Source of the DNA: Desulfovibrio aminophilus
Lineage (GTDB): Bacteria > Desulfobacterota > Desulfovibrionia > Desulfovibrionales > Desulfovibrionaceae
Assembly (NCBI RefSeq): GCF_023660105.1
Contig: NZ_JAMHGA010000015.1
Coordinates: 62,001 to 126,000, forward strand
DNA: 64,000 nucleotides
Direction of reading: 5' to 3'
Shown here: positions 35,847-45,347 of the stretch, one piece after another
Layout: each line of letters begins with the position of its first letter
How positions within the stretch are numbered: the first letter of the stretch is position 1
The notes under the pieces: generated by a model
The model's database searches: none
What the model saw: the letters and a program-made list of their open reading frames with translations, nothing else
What the model was told of the DNA's origin: nothing
Translations under genes and position numbers: made by a program

Positions 35847-36782
35847 TCCTGGTCAGCTATTCCTCATCATTTCTGATGATCAAAATTGTTTTTGTGGTGT
35901 TTGCTGTTATGCGGGGAGCATTATCAATGTCTAATGCTTCGCGGAGATCTTGAACGAGAGATTTCCTATTAACCTGATCATTCGCTATTGAATCAAGTAC
36001 TCCAGCAAGCCAAATCCTGCTGTCGTAAGCGGCCCCATTTGTCATTGTGTCTGTCGAGGGATCAATGGGCGTCCCGATTTGAACGTTTATCAGCGAAGAT
36101 ATGAAGCCGTATGTACAGGCTGATATTTGATTTTCATTAAAAATGTATTGTGAACAAGGCCTAAATTTGTTTCCACAGCATTTCAGTGATGTTGTGAACA
36201 CAACATATCGAGATGTAGTCTGTTGGTTTAGTGGGTTTATATTATCTGCTGCACAAAATATGATGTTATTATTATTATTATTTAGTTTTGAAAAAACAAT
36301 GAATGCTCCAACAGTGCTACATATGGCATCTGATAAAATGTTTGGCGGTATGGAGTTATTATTTTTTACTGCCTTGATAGATGGTCTATATCTTAGCAAA
36401 TACCACTGCTTCTTGTCAGCTTTAAATTGTATTGTATTAATACACTGCGGATGTTTATATTTTTTTTTGTCGTATTTAGCCTGCAAAAAAGCAATTCTAA
36501 GTTCAAATGCTGGCCTTTTTCTGTAGGATATTAATAATAAATCCGCAAGTTCACATCGCGCAGGAAGGCGCCCAAGCCAATTCGGCGCGGGATGGCTCAC
36601 GGGATGAAAATCAACAAAACTTTTAGCACCATGATATATCTCAGCTGTTATATTGCACGAAACGCTGTTGATAGCTGTTTCTAGGTTCTTGAAACACGCA
36701 ATCTCCTTATCGCAACTCCCTGAGTTAAATGCGTTGATAATCTTATTAATAATTGGTGTGCTCATTTTTTATCCGGGTCAGC
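35847..36782. mobile_element. AT-rich insert bounded by an 11-bp direct repeat
   Basis: TCCTGGTCAGC (35847-35857) and TCCGGGTCAGC (36772-36782) match at 10 of 11 bases and bracket the AT-rich gene. One copy covers the end of the upstream gene (its TGA), the other precedes the trmD ribosome-binding site. Without the insert the two genes would join at one copy. The composition changes abruptly at both edges; 36181-36240 holds 22 G/C in 60, against over 40 in most lines around it. No transposase or integrase is present. Confidence 0.6.
35857..36765 (-). CDS. AT-rich acquired gene; possible PD-(D/E)XK-like nuclease (unknown family)
   Basis: A 302-residue cytoplasmic protein with no signal or membrane segment. 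WLGRLPARCELADLLLISYR (63-82) and RIAFLQAKYDKKK (90-102) place Glu72, Asp75 and Gln95-x-Lys97 in the order of a PD-(D/E)XK nuclease core. A hexa-Asn run near 164-169 comes from an ATT-type triplet repeat. It is rich in Asn, Ile and Lys, unlike all neighbours, and its codons are A/T-ended. It starts 12 bases after the substrate-binding protein gene and ends 19 bases before trmD, so it could ride on the ribosomal operon transcript. I do not recognise the family; a defence or restriction role is inference. Confidence 0.7.
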   Translation of the reverse strand: MSTPIINKIINAFNSGSCDKEIACFKNLETAINSVSCNITAEIYHGAKSFVDFHPVSHPAPNWLGRLPARCELADLLLISYRKRPAFELRIAFLQAKYDKKKYKHPQCINTIQFKADKKQWYLLRYRPSIKAVKNNNSIPPNILSDAICSTVGAFIVFSKLNNNNNNIIFCAADNINPLNQQTTSRYVVFTTSLKCCGNKFRPCSQYIFNENQISACTYGFISSLINVQIGTPIDPSTDTMTNGAAYDSRIWLAGVLDSIANDQVNRKSLVQDLREALDIDNAPRITANTTKTILIIRNDEE

Positions 36783-37524
36783 GCGGGCGGTTGAGGATGG
36801 CCACCAGGGTCCCGTCCGCGCGCATCTCCGCCAGGGCCTTGTCGAAGGCGGGCATGAGCCCGGCCGCCGCGCCGTGGCGGTTCAGGTGCAGGTGGAAGGC
36901 GATCTCGTCCAGGAACACGCCGGGCACGCGCAGCACCTGGGCCGAGAGGCCCAGCCGGGCGGTCTGGAACTCCACCACCTCGGGCGCCTGGGCCATGACC
37001 TGGGCGTCGCCCCGGGCCAGGGCCGAAAGGGCCTCGGCCAGGTTGGGGTAGATGGTCAGGTCGAGGCCCGCCAGCCTGGCCTGGGACCAGGAGTCGTAGC
37101 GCGAGGCGCAGAGCTTGAGCCCCTTGAGCCCGTCCAGGCCGTGCGCGAGGCGCAGCTGCTGGATCAGGGGCTCGTAGCTCAGGCTCACGAAGAGGCCTAT
37201 GGAGGTGGTCAGCACGGGCGCGGCGCTGTGCACGCTGAAGGCGTCGTAGTCCGGGGAGGGTACGGAGAGGAAGCCGTCGGCCCCCAATCCCTTGACCTTG
37301 GCCGCCACCTCGCCGCCGGGCAGGGCCTGGTGGCTGACCGTGACGCCCATGCGCCGGGCGGCCTCGTCCATGATGTCCGGCAGGATGCCCGCGACCTGGC
37401 CCTGGCTGGTCCAGGAGAAGGGCGCGAAGCCCTCGGCGTAGACCATGCGCAGCGCGGCCTGTTGGGCCCGGGCCGGGACGGCCGGGAGCAGCAGCAGCGC
37501 CAGGAGGAGGACGACGGTTTTCAC
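36778..37524 (-). CDS. Periplasmic amino-acid-type substrate-binding protein (SBP_bac_3)
   Basis: A 248-residue secreted protein. The signal peptide is VVLLLALLLLPAVPARAQQ, then LRMVYAEGFAPFSWTSQGQV and GILPDIMDEAARRMGVTV, typical of the PAAT/SBP_bac_3 fold. It probably binds a small ligand in the periplasm; no permease genes are near. Its GTG start overlaps the rimM stop (GTGA), so it is translated with rimM inside a ribosomal operon, an odd place for such a gene. Confidence 0.85.
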   Translation of the reverse strand: MKTVVLLLALLLLPAVPARAQQAALRMVYAEGFAPFSWTSQGQVAGILPDIMDEAARRMGVTVSHQALPGGEVAAKVKGLGADGFLSVPSPDYDAFSVHSAAPVLTTSIGLFVSLSYEPLIQQLRLAHGLDGLKGLKLCASRYDSWSQARLAGLDLTIYPNLAEALSALARGDAQVMAQAPEVVEFQTARLGLSAQVLRVPGVFLDEIAFHLHLNRHGAAAGLMPAFDKALAEMRADGTLVAILNRPR

Positions 37525-38072
37525 TGCTGGTCCTTGATGTACAGGTCCAGGAGTCCCTCGGGCGGTTCCACCACCGCGACGCGGGCGTCCAGGTCGATGT
37601 CCAGGACGAACTCCGGGGTGGCGGGCAGCAGGATCTCGCGGCCCTCGGGGTCGCGGATCGCCCAGGTCTCCTGCCCGCCCGCGAAGAGGAAGCCCGTCAG
37701 CTCGCCGAGCGGGCGGCCGTCCGGCAGGCGCACGGCCAGGCCCTCCAACTCGTGGAGGTAGACTTCGTCCTCTTCTGGTTCAGGGAGGTCGGCGGCCGCC
37801 ACGGCCACTTCCAGACCGCGCAGGGCATCGGCCGCGTCGCGGTCCGAGACGCCCCGCAGGGTCAGGAGCATCCGGCCCTGGTGGGGCCGGGAGCCGAGCA
37901 CGGCGTATTCCCTGGCGCGGCCGCCGGGACGGCGCAAAAACACCCGTCCCGCTTCCTCGAAGAGAAAAGGGGAGTCCGCATGGCAATCAATGCAGAGCTC
38001 CCCCCGGACTCCGTGGGGCTTGACGACCGCCCCCACGGCCACGAGGCGGTCGCCGGGGGCTGTGGCGGACAT
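37521..38072 (-). CDS. rimM: 16S rRNA processing protein RimM
   Basis: A 183-residue RimM, which binds S19 and helps mature the 30S head. VAVGAVVKPHGVRGELCIDC opens the N-terminal domain, and a C-terminal PRC-barrel follows (VYLHELEGLAVRLPDGRPLG, GREILLPATPEFVLDIDLDA). It is seven bases from the KH gene and overlaps the substrate-binding gene. The usual order rpsP-KH-rimM-trmD-rplS is interrupted after it by two genes. Confidence 0.94.
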   Translation of the reverse strand: MSATAPGDRLVAVGAVVKPHGVRGELCIDCHADSPFLFEEAGRVFLRRPGGRAREYAVLGSRPHQGRMLLTLRGVSDRDAADALRGLEVAVAAADLPEPEEDEVYLHELEGLAVRLPDGRPLGELTGFLFAGGQETWAIRDPEGREILLPATPEFVLDIDLDARVAVVEPPEGLLDLYIKDQQ

Positions 38073-38078
38073 GGGTCG

Positions 38079-38312
38079 CTATTCCAGAATTTCCAGGACC
38101 GAGCGTTTTCGGGCCTTGGTGGACGCGGCGCCCAGCAGGGTGCGCATGGCGCGGGCCGTGCGGCCCTGCTTGCCGATGACCTTGCCCAGGTCTTCCTTGG
38201 CCACCTTCAGCTCAATCACGGAGGTCTGCTCGCCTTCCACTTCCGAGACGTGGACCTGATCCGGGTTATCCACGAGGGACTTGGCGATGAATTCGATCAT
38301 TTCCCTGAGCAT
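38079..38312 (-). CDS. khpA: KH-domain RNA-binding protein (KhpA)
   Basis: A 77-residue KH protein. [20 protein letters not shown] holds the GxxG loop (GKQG). Start at MLREMIEF, with GGAGG eight bases upstream; a GTG three codons earlier overlaps that site. KhpA-type proteins bind RNA and affect division and translation in other bacteria. It sits between rpsP and rimM, the usual place. Confidence 0.9.
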   Translation of the reverse strand: MLREMIEFIAKSLVDNPDQVHVSEVEGEQTSVIELKVAKEDLGKVIGKQGRTARAMRTLLGAASTKARKRSVLEILE

Positions 38313-38405
38313 GAGCTTCACCTCCGCTTGAGTGCCCGCGCGCGGACCCGTGTGGATCGCGCCTGCCGTATGAACCGGGCCGGGCCCGGAGCGTTGGGGG
38401 CCCGG

Positions 38406-38645
38406 CTACTTCTGGACTTTCTTCAGGAGCGTGCGCACGGAGTCGGAACAGGTGGCGCCCTGCTTGGACCAGTATTCCAGGCGCTCGGCGTTCACGGTGA
38501 TCTCGGCGGGCTCCACCATGGGATTGTAGTGGCCGATGTACTCCAGGGCGCGGCCGTCGCGGCGGGTGGCGCTGTCCAGGGCCACGATGCGGTAGAACGG
38601 ACGCTTCTTGGAGCCCATGCGGGTCAGTCGAATCTTCAGGGCCAT
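38406..38645 (-). CDS. rpsP: 30S ribosomal protein S16
   Basis: A 79-residue S16: [66 protein letters not shown] lies upstream of the ATG. It is the first gene of the ribosomal operon and lies just after the ffh terminator, so it needs its own promoter or readthrough from ffh. Confidence 0.97.
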   Translation of the reverse strand: MALKIRLTRMGSKKRPFYRIVALDSATRRDGRALEYIGHYNPMVEPAEITVNAERLEYWSKQGATCSDSVRTLLKKVQK

Positions 38646-38688
38646 ACTGTCTTTTCCCCCATATTTGAGTTGATTACGGTTTCTTTCC

Positions 38689-38714
38689 AAAAAAGGCAAG
38701 ACGCTTCTTGCCTT
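38689..38714 (-). terminator. Intrinsic terminator between ffh and rpsP
   Basis: On the minus strand a 9-bp perfect stem AAGGCAAGA / TCTTGCCTT with loop AGCG is followed by TTTT. It begins five bases after the ffh stop. Confidence 0.85.
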
Positions 38715-38719
38715 GGGAA

Positions 38720-40243
<1,524 letters not shown>

Positions 40244-40356
40244 GCGTCTTCCTCCGCGTGGCGGGCGGATGCGGTTTCCAGGCTCCTCCCTGTCGAGGAG
40301 CGCGGATAAAGGGACTGTGTATTAAAGGGGAACGCCGGGCAAGTCAAGCCGGGGAG

Positions 40357-40770
40357 TCAGCCCCCGCGCGGGCCCGCCGCGCGCCGTTTGCGCGGGATGG
40401 TCACGGTCAGGAGCCCGTCCTTGAGCGCGGCGCTCACGGCCTCGGGGTCGGCGTCCGGGGGCAGGGCGAAGGCCCGGGCGAAGGGGCCCTGGGGCCGCTC
40501 CACGGCGTGGAACGCCGTGCCCGGGAAGTCGCGTTCCGGGGGCCGCCTGCCGCTGATGCGCAACTCGCGGCCCACGGCCTCCAGGACCACGTTCTCCAGG
40601 GGAACGCCGGGCAGCTCCACGCGCAGCACGTAGGCCGAGGGGGTCTCCAGCACGTCCGCGGCCGGGGACCAGAGGCAGCCCCGGCGCGCCTCGGCGCCGG
40701 ACTCGCCCCACAGGCGGTCCATGTACGCGCGCATGGCCTCCAGATCGGCCCATGGGTTCCACTTGAACAT
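40357..40770 (-). CDS. Small heat-shock protein, Hsp20/alpha-crystallin family
   Basis: A 137-residue Hsp20. The alpha-crystallin domain runs from ADVLETPSAYVLRVELPGVP to DGLLTVTIPRKR, with ELRISGRR and GTAFHAVERPQGPFARAFAL. It holds unfolding proteins as an ATP-independent chaperone in the cytoplasm. It is divergent from cydAB across 197 bases; a shared stress or oxygen signal is possible but unproven. Confidence 0.92.
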   Translation of the reverse strand: MFKWNPWADLEAMRAYMDRLWGESGAEARRGCLWSPAADVLETPSAYVLRVELPGVPLENVVLEAVGRELRISGRRPPERDFPGTAFHAVERPQGPFARAFALPPDADPEAVSAALKDGLLTVTIPRKRRAAGPRGG

Positions 40771-40885
40771 ACGTTCCCCGGTTTTCGAAATCCTTAATCT
40801 ATAGTATGGTGACTTGCAATTCCCCGTGAGCCGCCGCGTTCGAGGCCCGTTCCGAAGAAAAATTAAAAATAGTTCCTATTCCTAC

Positions 40886-40914
40886 TTGTGGACCGGGGGC
40901 GCTTTGGCTACAGT
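40886..40914 (+). promoter_or_regulatory. Sigma70-type promoter for cydAB
   Basis: TTGTGG, 17 bases, TACAGT, about 50 bases before the cydA ATG. AT-rich sequence lies just upstream (40855-40885). Confidence 0.5.
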
Positions 40915-40967
40915 GGGCCGAAATCGACGGATGACGAGCGCTGAAAGGAGAAACAGGGAGAGGTAGT

Positions 40968-42269
40968 ATGGACGCGATTCTGCTTTCGCGGCTGCAATTC
41001 GCCGCCGCCACCATGTTCCACTTCATCTTCGTGCCGCTCACGCTGGGGCTCTCGGTCCTCATCGCGGGCATGGAGACGGCCTACGTGCGCACGGGCAAGG
41101 AACTCTACCTGCGCATGGCCAAGTTCTGGGGCAAGCTGTTCCTGATCAACTTCGTGCTGGGCGTGGTCACGGGCATCACCCTGGAGTTCCAGTTCGGCAC
41201 CAACTGGTCGCGCTACTCGGCCTACGTGGGCGACATCTTCGGCTCGCTGCTGGCCATCGAGGCCACGGCGGCCTTCTTCCTGGAGTCCACCTTCATCGGG
41301 GTCTGGGTCTTCGGCTGGAAGAAGCTCTCGCCCAAGGCCCACGCCATCGTCGCCTGGCTCGTGGCCGGGGCGGGCAACCTCTCGGCGGTCTGGATCCTCA
41401 TCGCCAACGGCTTCATGCAGAACCCGCTGGGCTACGTGATCCGCAACGGCCGCGCCGAGCTGAACGACTTCATGGCCGTGGTCCTGAACCCCTTCGCCTG
41501 GCAGCAGTTCGCGCACACCATCCTGGGAGCCTTCTGCGTGGCCGGGTTCTTCGTCCTGGGCATCTCGGCCTGGCACCTGGCCCGCAAGTCCCACGAGGAA
41601 TTCTTCAACGCCTCCCTGCGCATCGGCGCGGGCGTGGCCCTGGCGGCCAGCATCCTGGTGGCGGTGCAGGGGCACTTCCACGGCAACGAGGTGGCCCGCG
41701 TCCAGCCGGTCAAGCTGGCGGCCATGGAGTCCCACTGGGAGACCCGGGCCAACGCGCCCATGTACCTCCTGCAGATTCCCGGCGAGAACGGCAACGTGCT
41801 GGAGGCCCTGCCCGTGCCCTCGCTGCTGAGCATCCTGGCCTACAACGACCCGAACGCCGTGGTGAAGGGCCTGAACGACGTCCCGGCCGCGGACCGGCCG
41901 CCGGTGGCGATCACCTTCTGGGCCTTCCGGGCCATGGTCGGCATCGGCACGATCATGCCGCTCATCGCGCTTTTCGCCTGGGTCAAGCGCCGCGACATCG
42001 GCAAGTACCCCTGGTTCCTGAAGCTCCTGCCCTGGGCCATCCCCTTGCCCTACCTGGGTCTCCAGGCGGGCTGGATCGTGGCCGAGGTGGGCCGCCAGCC
42101 GTGGATCGTCCACGGCCTGATGCGGACCTCGGACGCGGTCTCGCCCATCTCGGGCGGACAGGTGGGGTTCACCCTGGCGGCCATCATCGTCCTCTACACG
42201 CTGCTGGGCGCGGCCGGGTTCTTCCTGGCGGGCCGGGCCGTGAAGCAGGGACCGGACGCGGCGCGCTAG
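40968..42269 (+). CDS. cydA: Cytochrome bd oxidase subunit I
   Basis: A 433-residue CydA, which with CydB reduces oxygen to water using quinol. RLQFAAATMFHFIFVPLTLG places the high-spin heme ligand at His18. GRQPWIVHGLMRTSDAVSP is the family GRQPW motif, and VAITFWAFRAMVGIGTIMPL holds the likely heme b558 Met. The periplasmic quinol loop is short, as in many non-enteric enzymes. In a sulfate reducer it would serve oxygen defence. cydB follows 30 bases downstream. Confidence 0.95.
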   Translation: MDAILLSRLQFAAATMFHFIFVPLTLGLSVLIAGMETAYVRTGKELYLRMAKFWGKLFLINFVLGVVTGITLEFQFGTNWSRYSAYVGDIFGSLLAIEATAAFFLESTFIGVWVFGWKKLSPKAHAIVAWLVAGAGNLSAVWILIANGFMQNPLGYVIRNGRAELNDFMAVVLNPFAWQQFAHTILGAFCVAGFFVLGISAWHLARKSHEEFFNASLRIGAGVALAASILVAVQGHFHGNEVARVQPVKLAAMESHWETRANAPMYLLQIPGENGNVLEALPVPSLLSILAYNDPNAVVKGLNDVPAADRPPVAITFWAFRAMVGIGTIMPLIALFAWVKRRDIGKYPWFLKLLPWAIPLPYLGLQAGWIVAEVGRQPWIVHGLMRTSDAVSPISGGQVGFTLAAIIVLYTLLGAAGFFLAGRAVKQGPDAAR

Positions 42270-42299
42270 CCGCCCAAGGACAAGGAAAGGAGCGACATC

Positions 42300-43325
42300 A
42301 TGTTGGAAACCATTTGGTTCCTTCTCTGGGGCGTGCTCTGGGCGGTCTATTTCGCCCTGGACGGATTCGACCTGGGCATGGGCATGCTCAAGCCCTTCCT
42401 GGCCCGCGACGAGTATGAGAAGCGGGTCATCTACAACGCCGCCGGTCCCTTCTGGGACGGCAACGAGGTCTGGCTCATCTCGGCCGGAGGCGTGACCTTC
42501 GCGGCCTTCCCCCTGGCCTACGCGGCCATGTTCAGCGGGCTCTACACCGCGCTCATGCTCCTGCTCTTCGCGCTCATCGTGCGCGGCGTGAGCTTCGAGT
42601 TCCGCTCCAAGGTGGACTCGCCCGGCTGGAAGGCGCTCTGGGACGGCTGCCAGGTGGCCGGCAGCTTCCTGCCCGCGCTGCTCCTGGGCGTGGCCTTCGC
42701 CAACATCTTCCAGGGCCTGCCCCTGGACCAGAACCAGGTCATGCACGGCGGCCTGCTCGACCTGCTCAACCCCTACGGCCTGGCCGGCGGCGTGCTCTTC
42801 GTGCTGCTCTTCCTGCTGCACGGCGCGCTCTGGCTCAGCATCAAGGCCGAGGGCGACCTGCGCGAACGCGCGGCCTCCACGGCGGCCAAGCTCTGGCCCG
42901 TGCTGGCGGCGGTGATCGTGGTCTTCCTGGCCTACACCTGGTTCGCCACCAAGCTCTTCACCAACTATATGGCCAATCCGGCCCTGTTCCTCATCCTGCT
43001 CGTGCCCGTGGGCGGGCTGGTGATGATCCGGGTCTGGCTGGCGGCGCGCCGCTTCTGGGCCGCCTGGGGGGCCTCGGCGGTGATGATCATCGGCGTGACC
43101 CTCTTCGCCGTGGTGGGCCTGTTCCCGGCCATCCTGCCCTCCAGCCTGAACCCGGCCTGGAGCCTGACGGCCACGGACGCGGGCATCAAGGCCTCGTCCA
43201 GCCCGCTGACCCTGGCGATCATGCTCGGCGTGGCCCTGGTCTTCGTGCCCATCGTCATCGGCTACCAGTTCTGGGTCTACAAGACCTTCAGCGCTCCCGT
43301 GACCCGGGAGGACCTGGAATACTGA
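42300..43325 (+). CDS. cydB: Cytochrome bd oxidase subunit II
   Basis: A 341-residue membrane protein with about eight hydrophobic segments. MLETIWFLLWGVLWAVYFAL is followed by DGFDLGMGMLKPF and NAAGPFWDGNEVWLISAGG, the CydB signature. It completes the oxidase with CydA. No CydX-type subunit directly follows; a 30-aa membrane ORF lies 2 kb further on. Confidence 0.95.
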   Translation: MLETIWFLLWGVLWAVYFALDGFDLGMGMLKPFLARDEYEKRVIYNAAGPFWDGNEVWLISAGGVTFAAFPLAYAAMFSGLYTALMLLLFALIVRGVSFEFRSKVDSPGWKALWDGCQVAGSFLPALLLGVAFANIFQGLPLDQNQVMHGGLLDLLNPYGLAGGVLFVLLFLLHGALWLSIKAEGDLRERAASTAAKLWPVLAAVIVVFLAYTWFATKLFTNYMANPALFLILLVPVGGLVMIRVWLAARRFWAAWGASAVMIIGVTLFAVVGLFPAILPSSLNPAWSLTATDAGIKASSSPLTLAIMLGVALVFVPIVIGYQFWVYKTFSAPVTREDLEY

Positions 43326-43359
43326 TTCTCCCCTCGCACTCTCTCCACCTCAAACAGGG

Positions 43360-43390
43360 AAGGCCCCCGGCGACGGTCGTCGGGGGCCTT
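43360..43390 (+). terminator. Hairpin after cydB
   Basis: AAGGCCCCCG (43360-43369) pairs with CGGGGGCCTT (43381-43390), with an inner CGAC/GTCG stem. Only TTCTCC follows, so it is a strong hairpin with a weak T tract. It lies between convergent cydB and the flavoprotein gene. Confidence 0.6.
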
Positions 43391-43554
43391 CTCCATTCTG
43401 GAGGGAGGAGGGGAGGCGGCCTGTCGACGCCTCCCCTCCGCGAGGAGCGCCGGGAGGGTGCCCGGCTTGGCGAGGATCGTCGCGAACAGCGACGAGTCCC
43501 TTCTATTGAAATTGATTTTCAATGTCAACAAAAAGAAGAGGGAAAATCTTCGGC

Positions 43555-44739
43555 TCAGAACGAAGCGGCAGCGGCGGCGGCCGAGGACCAAGCCCACTGG
43601 AGGTTGAAGCCCCCCAGCCTGCCGGTCACGTCCAACGCCTCGCCCAGGAAAAAAAGGCCTGGAATCTTCCGGCACTCCATGGTCTTGGAGGAGATGTCCC
43701 GGGTGTCCACGCCCCCGGCCGTGACCTCGGCCTTGGCCAAGCCCTCGGTGCCGGAGGGGGTGGCCGTGAAGTTCTGGAAGGCACGGGCCGTCTCGGCCAA
43801 CTCGGCGTTGGAGAGCTGGGCCAGGGGCCGCTCGGCCGGGCCGGGCGGAGCCAGCGCCGCCACGAGCCGGTCCGGCAGGAGACGGCGCAGGAAGGTTTTC
43901 GTCAGGCCCCGGAATTCCGCGCGGCCCTGGCGGAGCAAATCTTCCAGGTCGCGGCCGGGCAGGAAGTCCACGGCCACGTCCAGGCCGGGCCGCCAGAGGC
44001 AGGAGGCCTCCAGCACGGCCGGGCCGGACAGGCCCCGGTGGGTGAACAGCAGGCCGCCCAGGAAGGACCGGCCGCCGCAGGACACCCGGGCCTCGGCCGG
44101 GGAGAGCCCGGCCAGGTCGCGGCAGAGCCGGGCCTGGCCGCCGGAGAGGATCAGGGGAACCAGCGCGGGCCGGGGTTCGACCACGCCGAGGCCGAATTGG
44201 CGGGCCAGGCGGAAGGCCAGGTCCGAGGCTCCCAGATTGGGCCAGGACGGGCCGCCGCAGGCCACGGCCAATCTCGATGCCTGGAAGCTCCCGGCCCCGG
44301 CCTCCACGCGGAAGTGGGCCGGTCCCGCCACCGCGCGCACCGGGCAGTTCAGGACGATGCGCGCCCCGGCCTCGCGGCAGGCCGTCTCCAGGGCCTCGGC
44401 CAGCCGCCGCGCGCCCTGGACGCAGAACATCTGGCCCGGGGCCTTCTCCTCGAAGGCGAGCCCGAACTCCGCGAACGCGGCCAGGGCCTCGGCCGGGGTG
44501 AAGCGGGCCAGGGCGGACCTGCAGAAGTGCGGGTTGTCCGAGAAGTAGTCCTCGGGCCCGGCGGCCAGGTTGGTCAGGTTGCAGCGGCCGCCGCCCGAGG
44601 CGCGCAGCTTGCGGGCCGCCGTCGGGCCGTGCTCCAGCACGGCGACGGACAGGCCGCGCCGGGCGGCCAGGAGGGACGCGAAGAGGCCCGAGGCCCCGGC
44701 CCCGATGACGAGCAGGTCGAGCGGATCGGAGGAACGCAT
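43555..44739 (-). CDS. HI0933/YhiN-type FAD-dependent oxidoreductase
   Basis: A 394-residue flavoprotein of the HI0933 (BaiN/YhiN) family. LLVIGAGASGLFASLLAARR binds FAD, RKLRASGGGRCNLTN follows, and the C-terminal FLGEALDVTGRLGGFNLQWA is a family mark, with EVTAGGVDTRDISSKTMECR before it. The reaction is unknown for most members. Start at MRSSDPLDLL, the first ATG close to the FAD loop. Confidence 0.85.
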   Translation of the reverse strand: MRSSDPLDLLVIGAGASGLFASLLAARRGLSVAVLEHGPTAARKLRASGGGRCNLTNLAAGPEDYFSDNPHFCRSALARFTPAEALAAFAEFGLAFEEKAPGQMFCVQGARRLAEALETACREAGARIVLNCPVRAVAGPAHFRVEAGAGSFQASRLAVACGGPSWPNLGASDLAFRLARQFGLGVVEPRPALVPLILSGGQARLCRDLAGLSPAEARVSCGGRSFLGGLLFTHRGLSGPAVLEASCLWRPGLDVAVDFLPGRDLEDLLRQGRAEFRGLTKTFLRRLLPDRLVAALAPPGPAERPLAQLSNAELAETARAFQNFTATPSGTEGLAKAEVTAGGVDTRDISSKTMECRKIPGLFFLGEALDVTGRLGGFNLQWAWSSAAAAAASF

Positions 44740-44768
44740 GGGACTCCGGTAGCGCGAATCGCCCCGGC

Positions 44769-44796
44769 GGGAAAGCCCCCTTCCCACGCGGCGGGG
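44769..44796 (+). repeat. 28-bp direct repeat, left copy
   Basis: Twenty-eight bases, starting GGGAAAGCCCCCTTCCCACG, recur without a mismatch at 45259-45286. The two copies bracket the small gene at 44893-45153. The left copy lies just upstream of the flavoprotein start. Confidence 0.75.
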
Positions 44797-44892
44797 CGCT
44801 GCCGACTTCCGTGACGAAGGAGGCCGGTCGATCCGGCTGCCGCTTTCGAAGAGGGGGGGAGCCGGCGCGGTGGCGGCAGACGCTGGAGGCGT

Positions 44893-45153
44893 TCAGCCCC
44901 GCCCGGAGGCAGGGGGGCGGAATCGTTCGTACAGGGTGCCGATGGCCCAGCAGAACAGCCGGACGCCCAGGCAGGCCGCGAAGGCGTGCCGGAGCGGCGC
45001 TTGCCAGCATTCGCCGTCGCCCTGTCCGAGCAGCAGCCGCGCGCACAGCTCCGCGAAAAACACGAGCAGAAACGCGGCCCGCGGCAGCGGGTTTCCGCTT
45101 TCGAGCTCTAGGACGGAGAGCATGAGTGTCGTCGAACGGTCCGGCATCTTCAT
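44893..45153 (-). CDS. Hypothetical protein of 86 aa, possibly membrane-bound
   Basis: The product starts MKMPDRSTTLMLSVLELESG and has a hydrophobic stretch, RAAFLLVFFAELCARLLLG, followed by HAFAACLGVRLFCWAIGTLY, so one or two membrane segments are likely. GGGAA lies about eight bases before the ATG; the frame stays open upstream without a better start. It has three to four Cys. No family is recognised. It lies between two copies of a 28-bp direct repeat and may have been brought in or duplicated with it. Confidence 0.4.
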   Translation of the reverse strand: MKMPDRSTTLMLSVLELESGNPLPRAAFLLVFFAELCARLLLGQGDGECWQAPLRHAFAACLGVRLFCWAIGTLYERFRPPASGRG

Positions 45154-45258
45154 CTCATTTCCCTGGACTGGTCTGATTACATACGAGCTTCTGGAGAAGC
45201 CGCAAGCTCTTTTGGGCGGGCCCTGACCCCCACGGCGAGGCCTCTTCCAAGGCTGCAG

Positions 45259-45286
45259 GGGAAAGCCCCCTTCCCACGCGGCGGGG
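45259..45286 (+). repeat. 28-bp direct repeat, right copy
   Basis: Identical to 44769-44796. It lies about 60 bases before the 30-aa membrane ORF. Confidence 0.75.
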
Positions 45287-45347
45287 TTTCTGCTATGCCC
45301 GTGGCTCTGGGAGAGGATCGTTCCACACAAGCGAAGGAGACGCCGCC

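Noticed and set aside
36260-36290. ATT-type triplet repeat as a possible phase-variation tract
   Set aside because: A triplet repeat only changes the length of the Asn run and would not switch the frame; it reads as ordinary low complexity in AT-rich DNA.
36143-36526. 127-codon plus-strand frame inside the AT-rich insert
   Set aside because: No ribosome-binding site, and it overlaps the minus-strand gene that fills the whole insert and carries the nuclease-like residues.
44811-45125. 104-codon plus-strand frame opposite the 86-aa gene
   Set aside because: Arg/Ala-rich with no ribosome-binding site; the minus-strand frame has hydrophobic segments and a plausible site.
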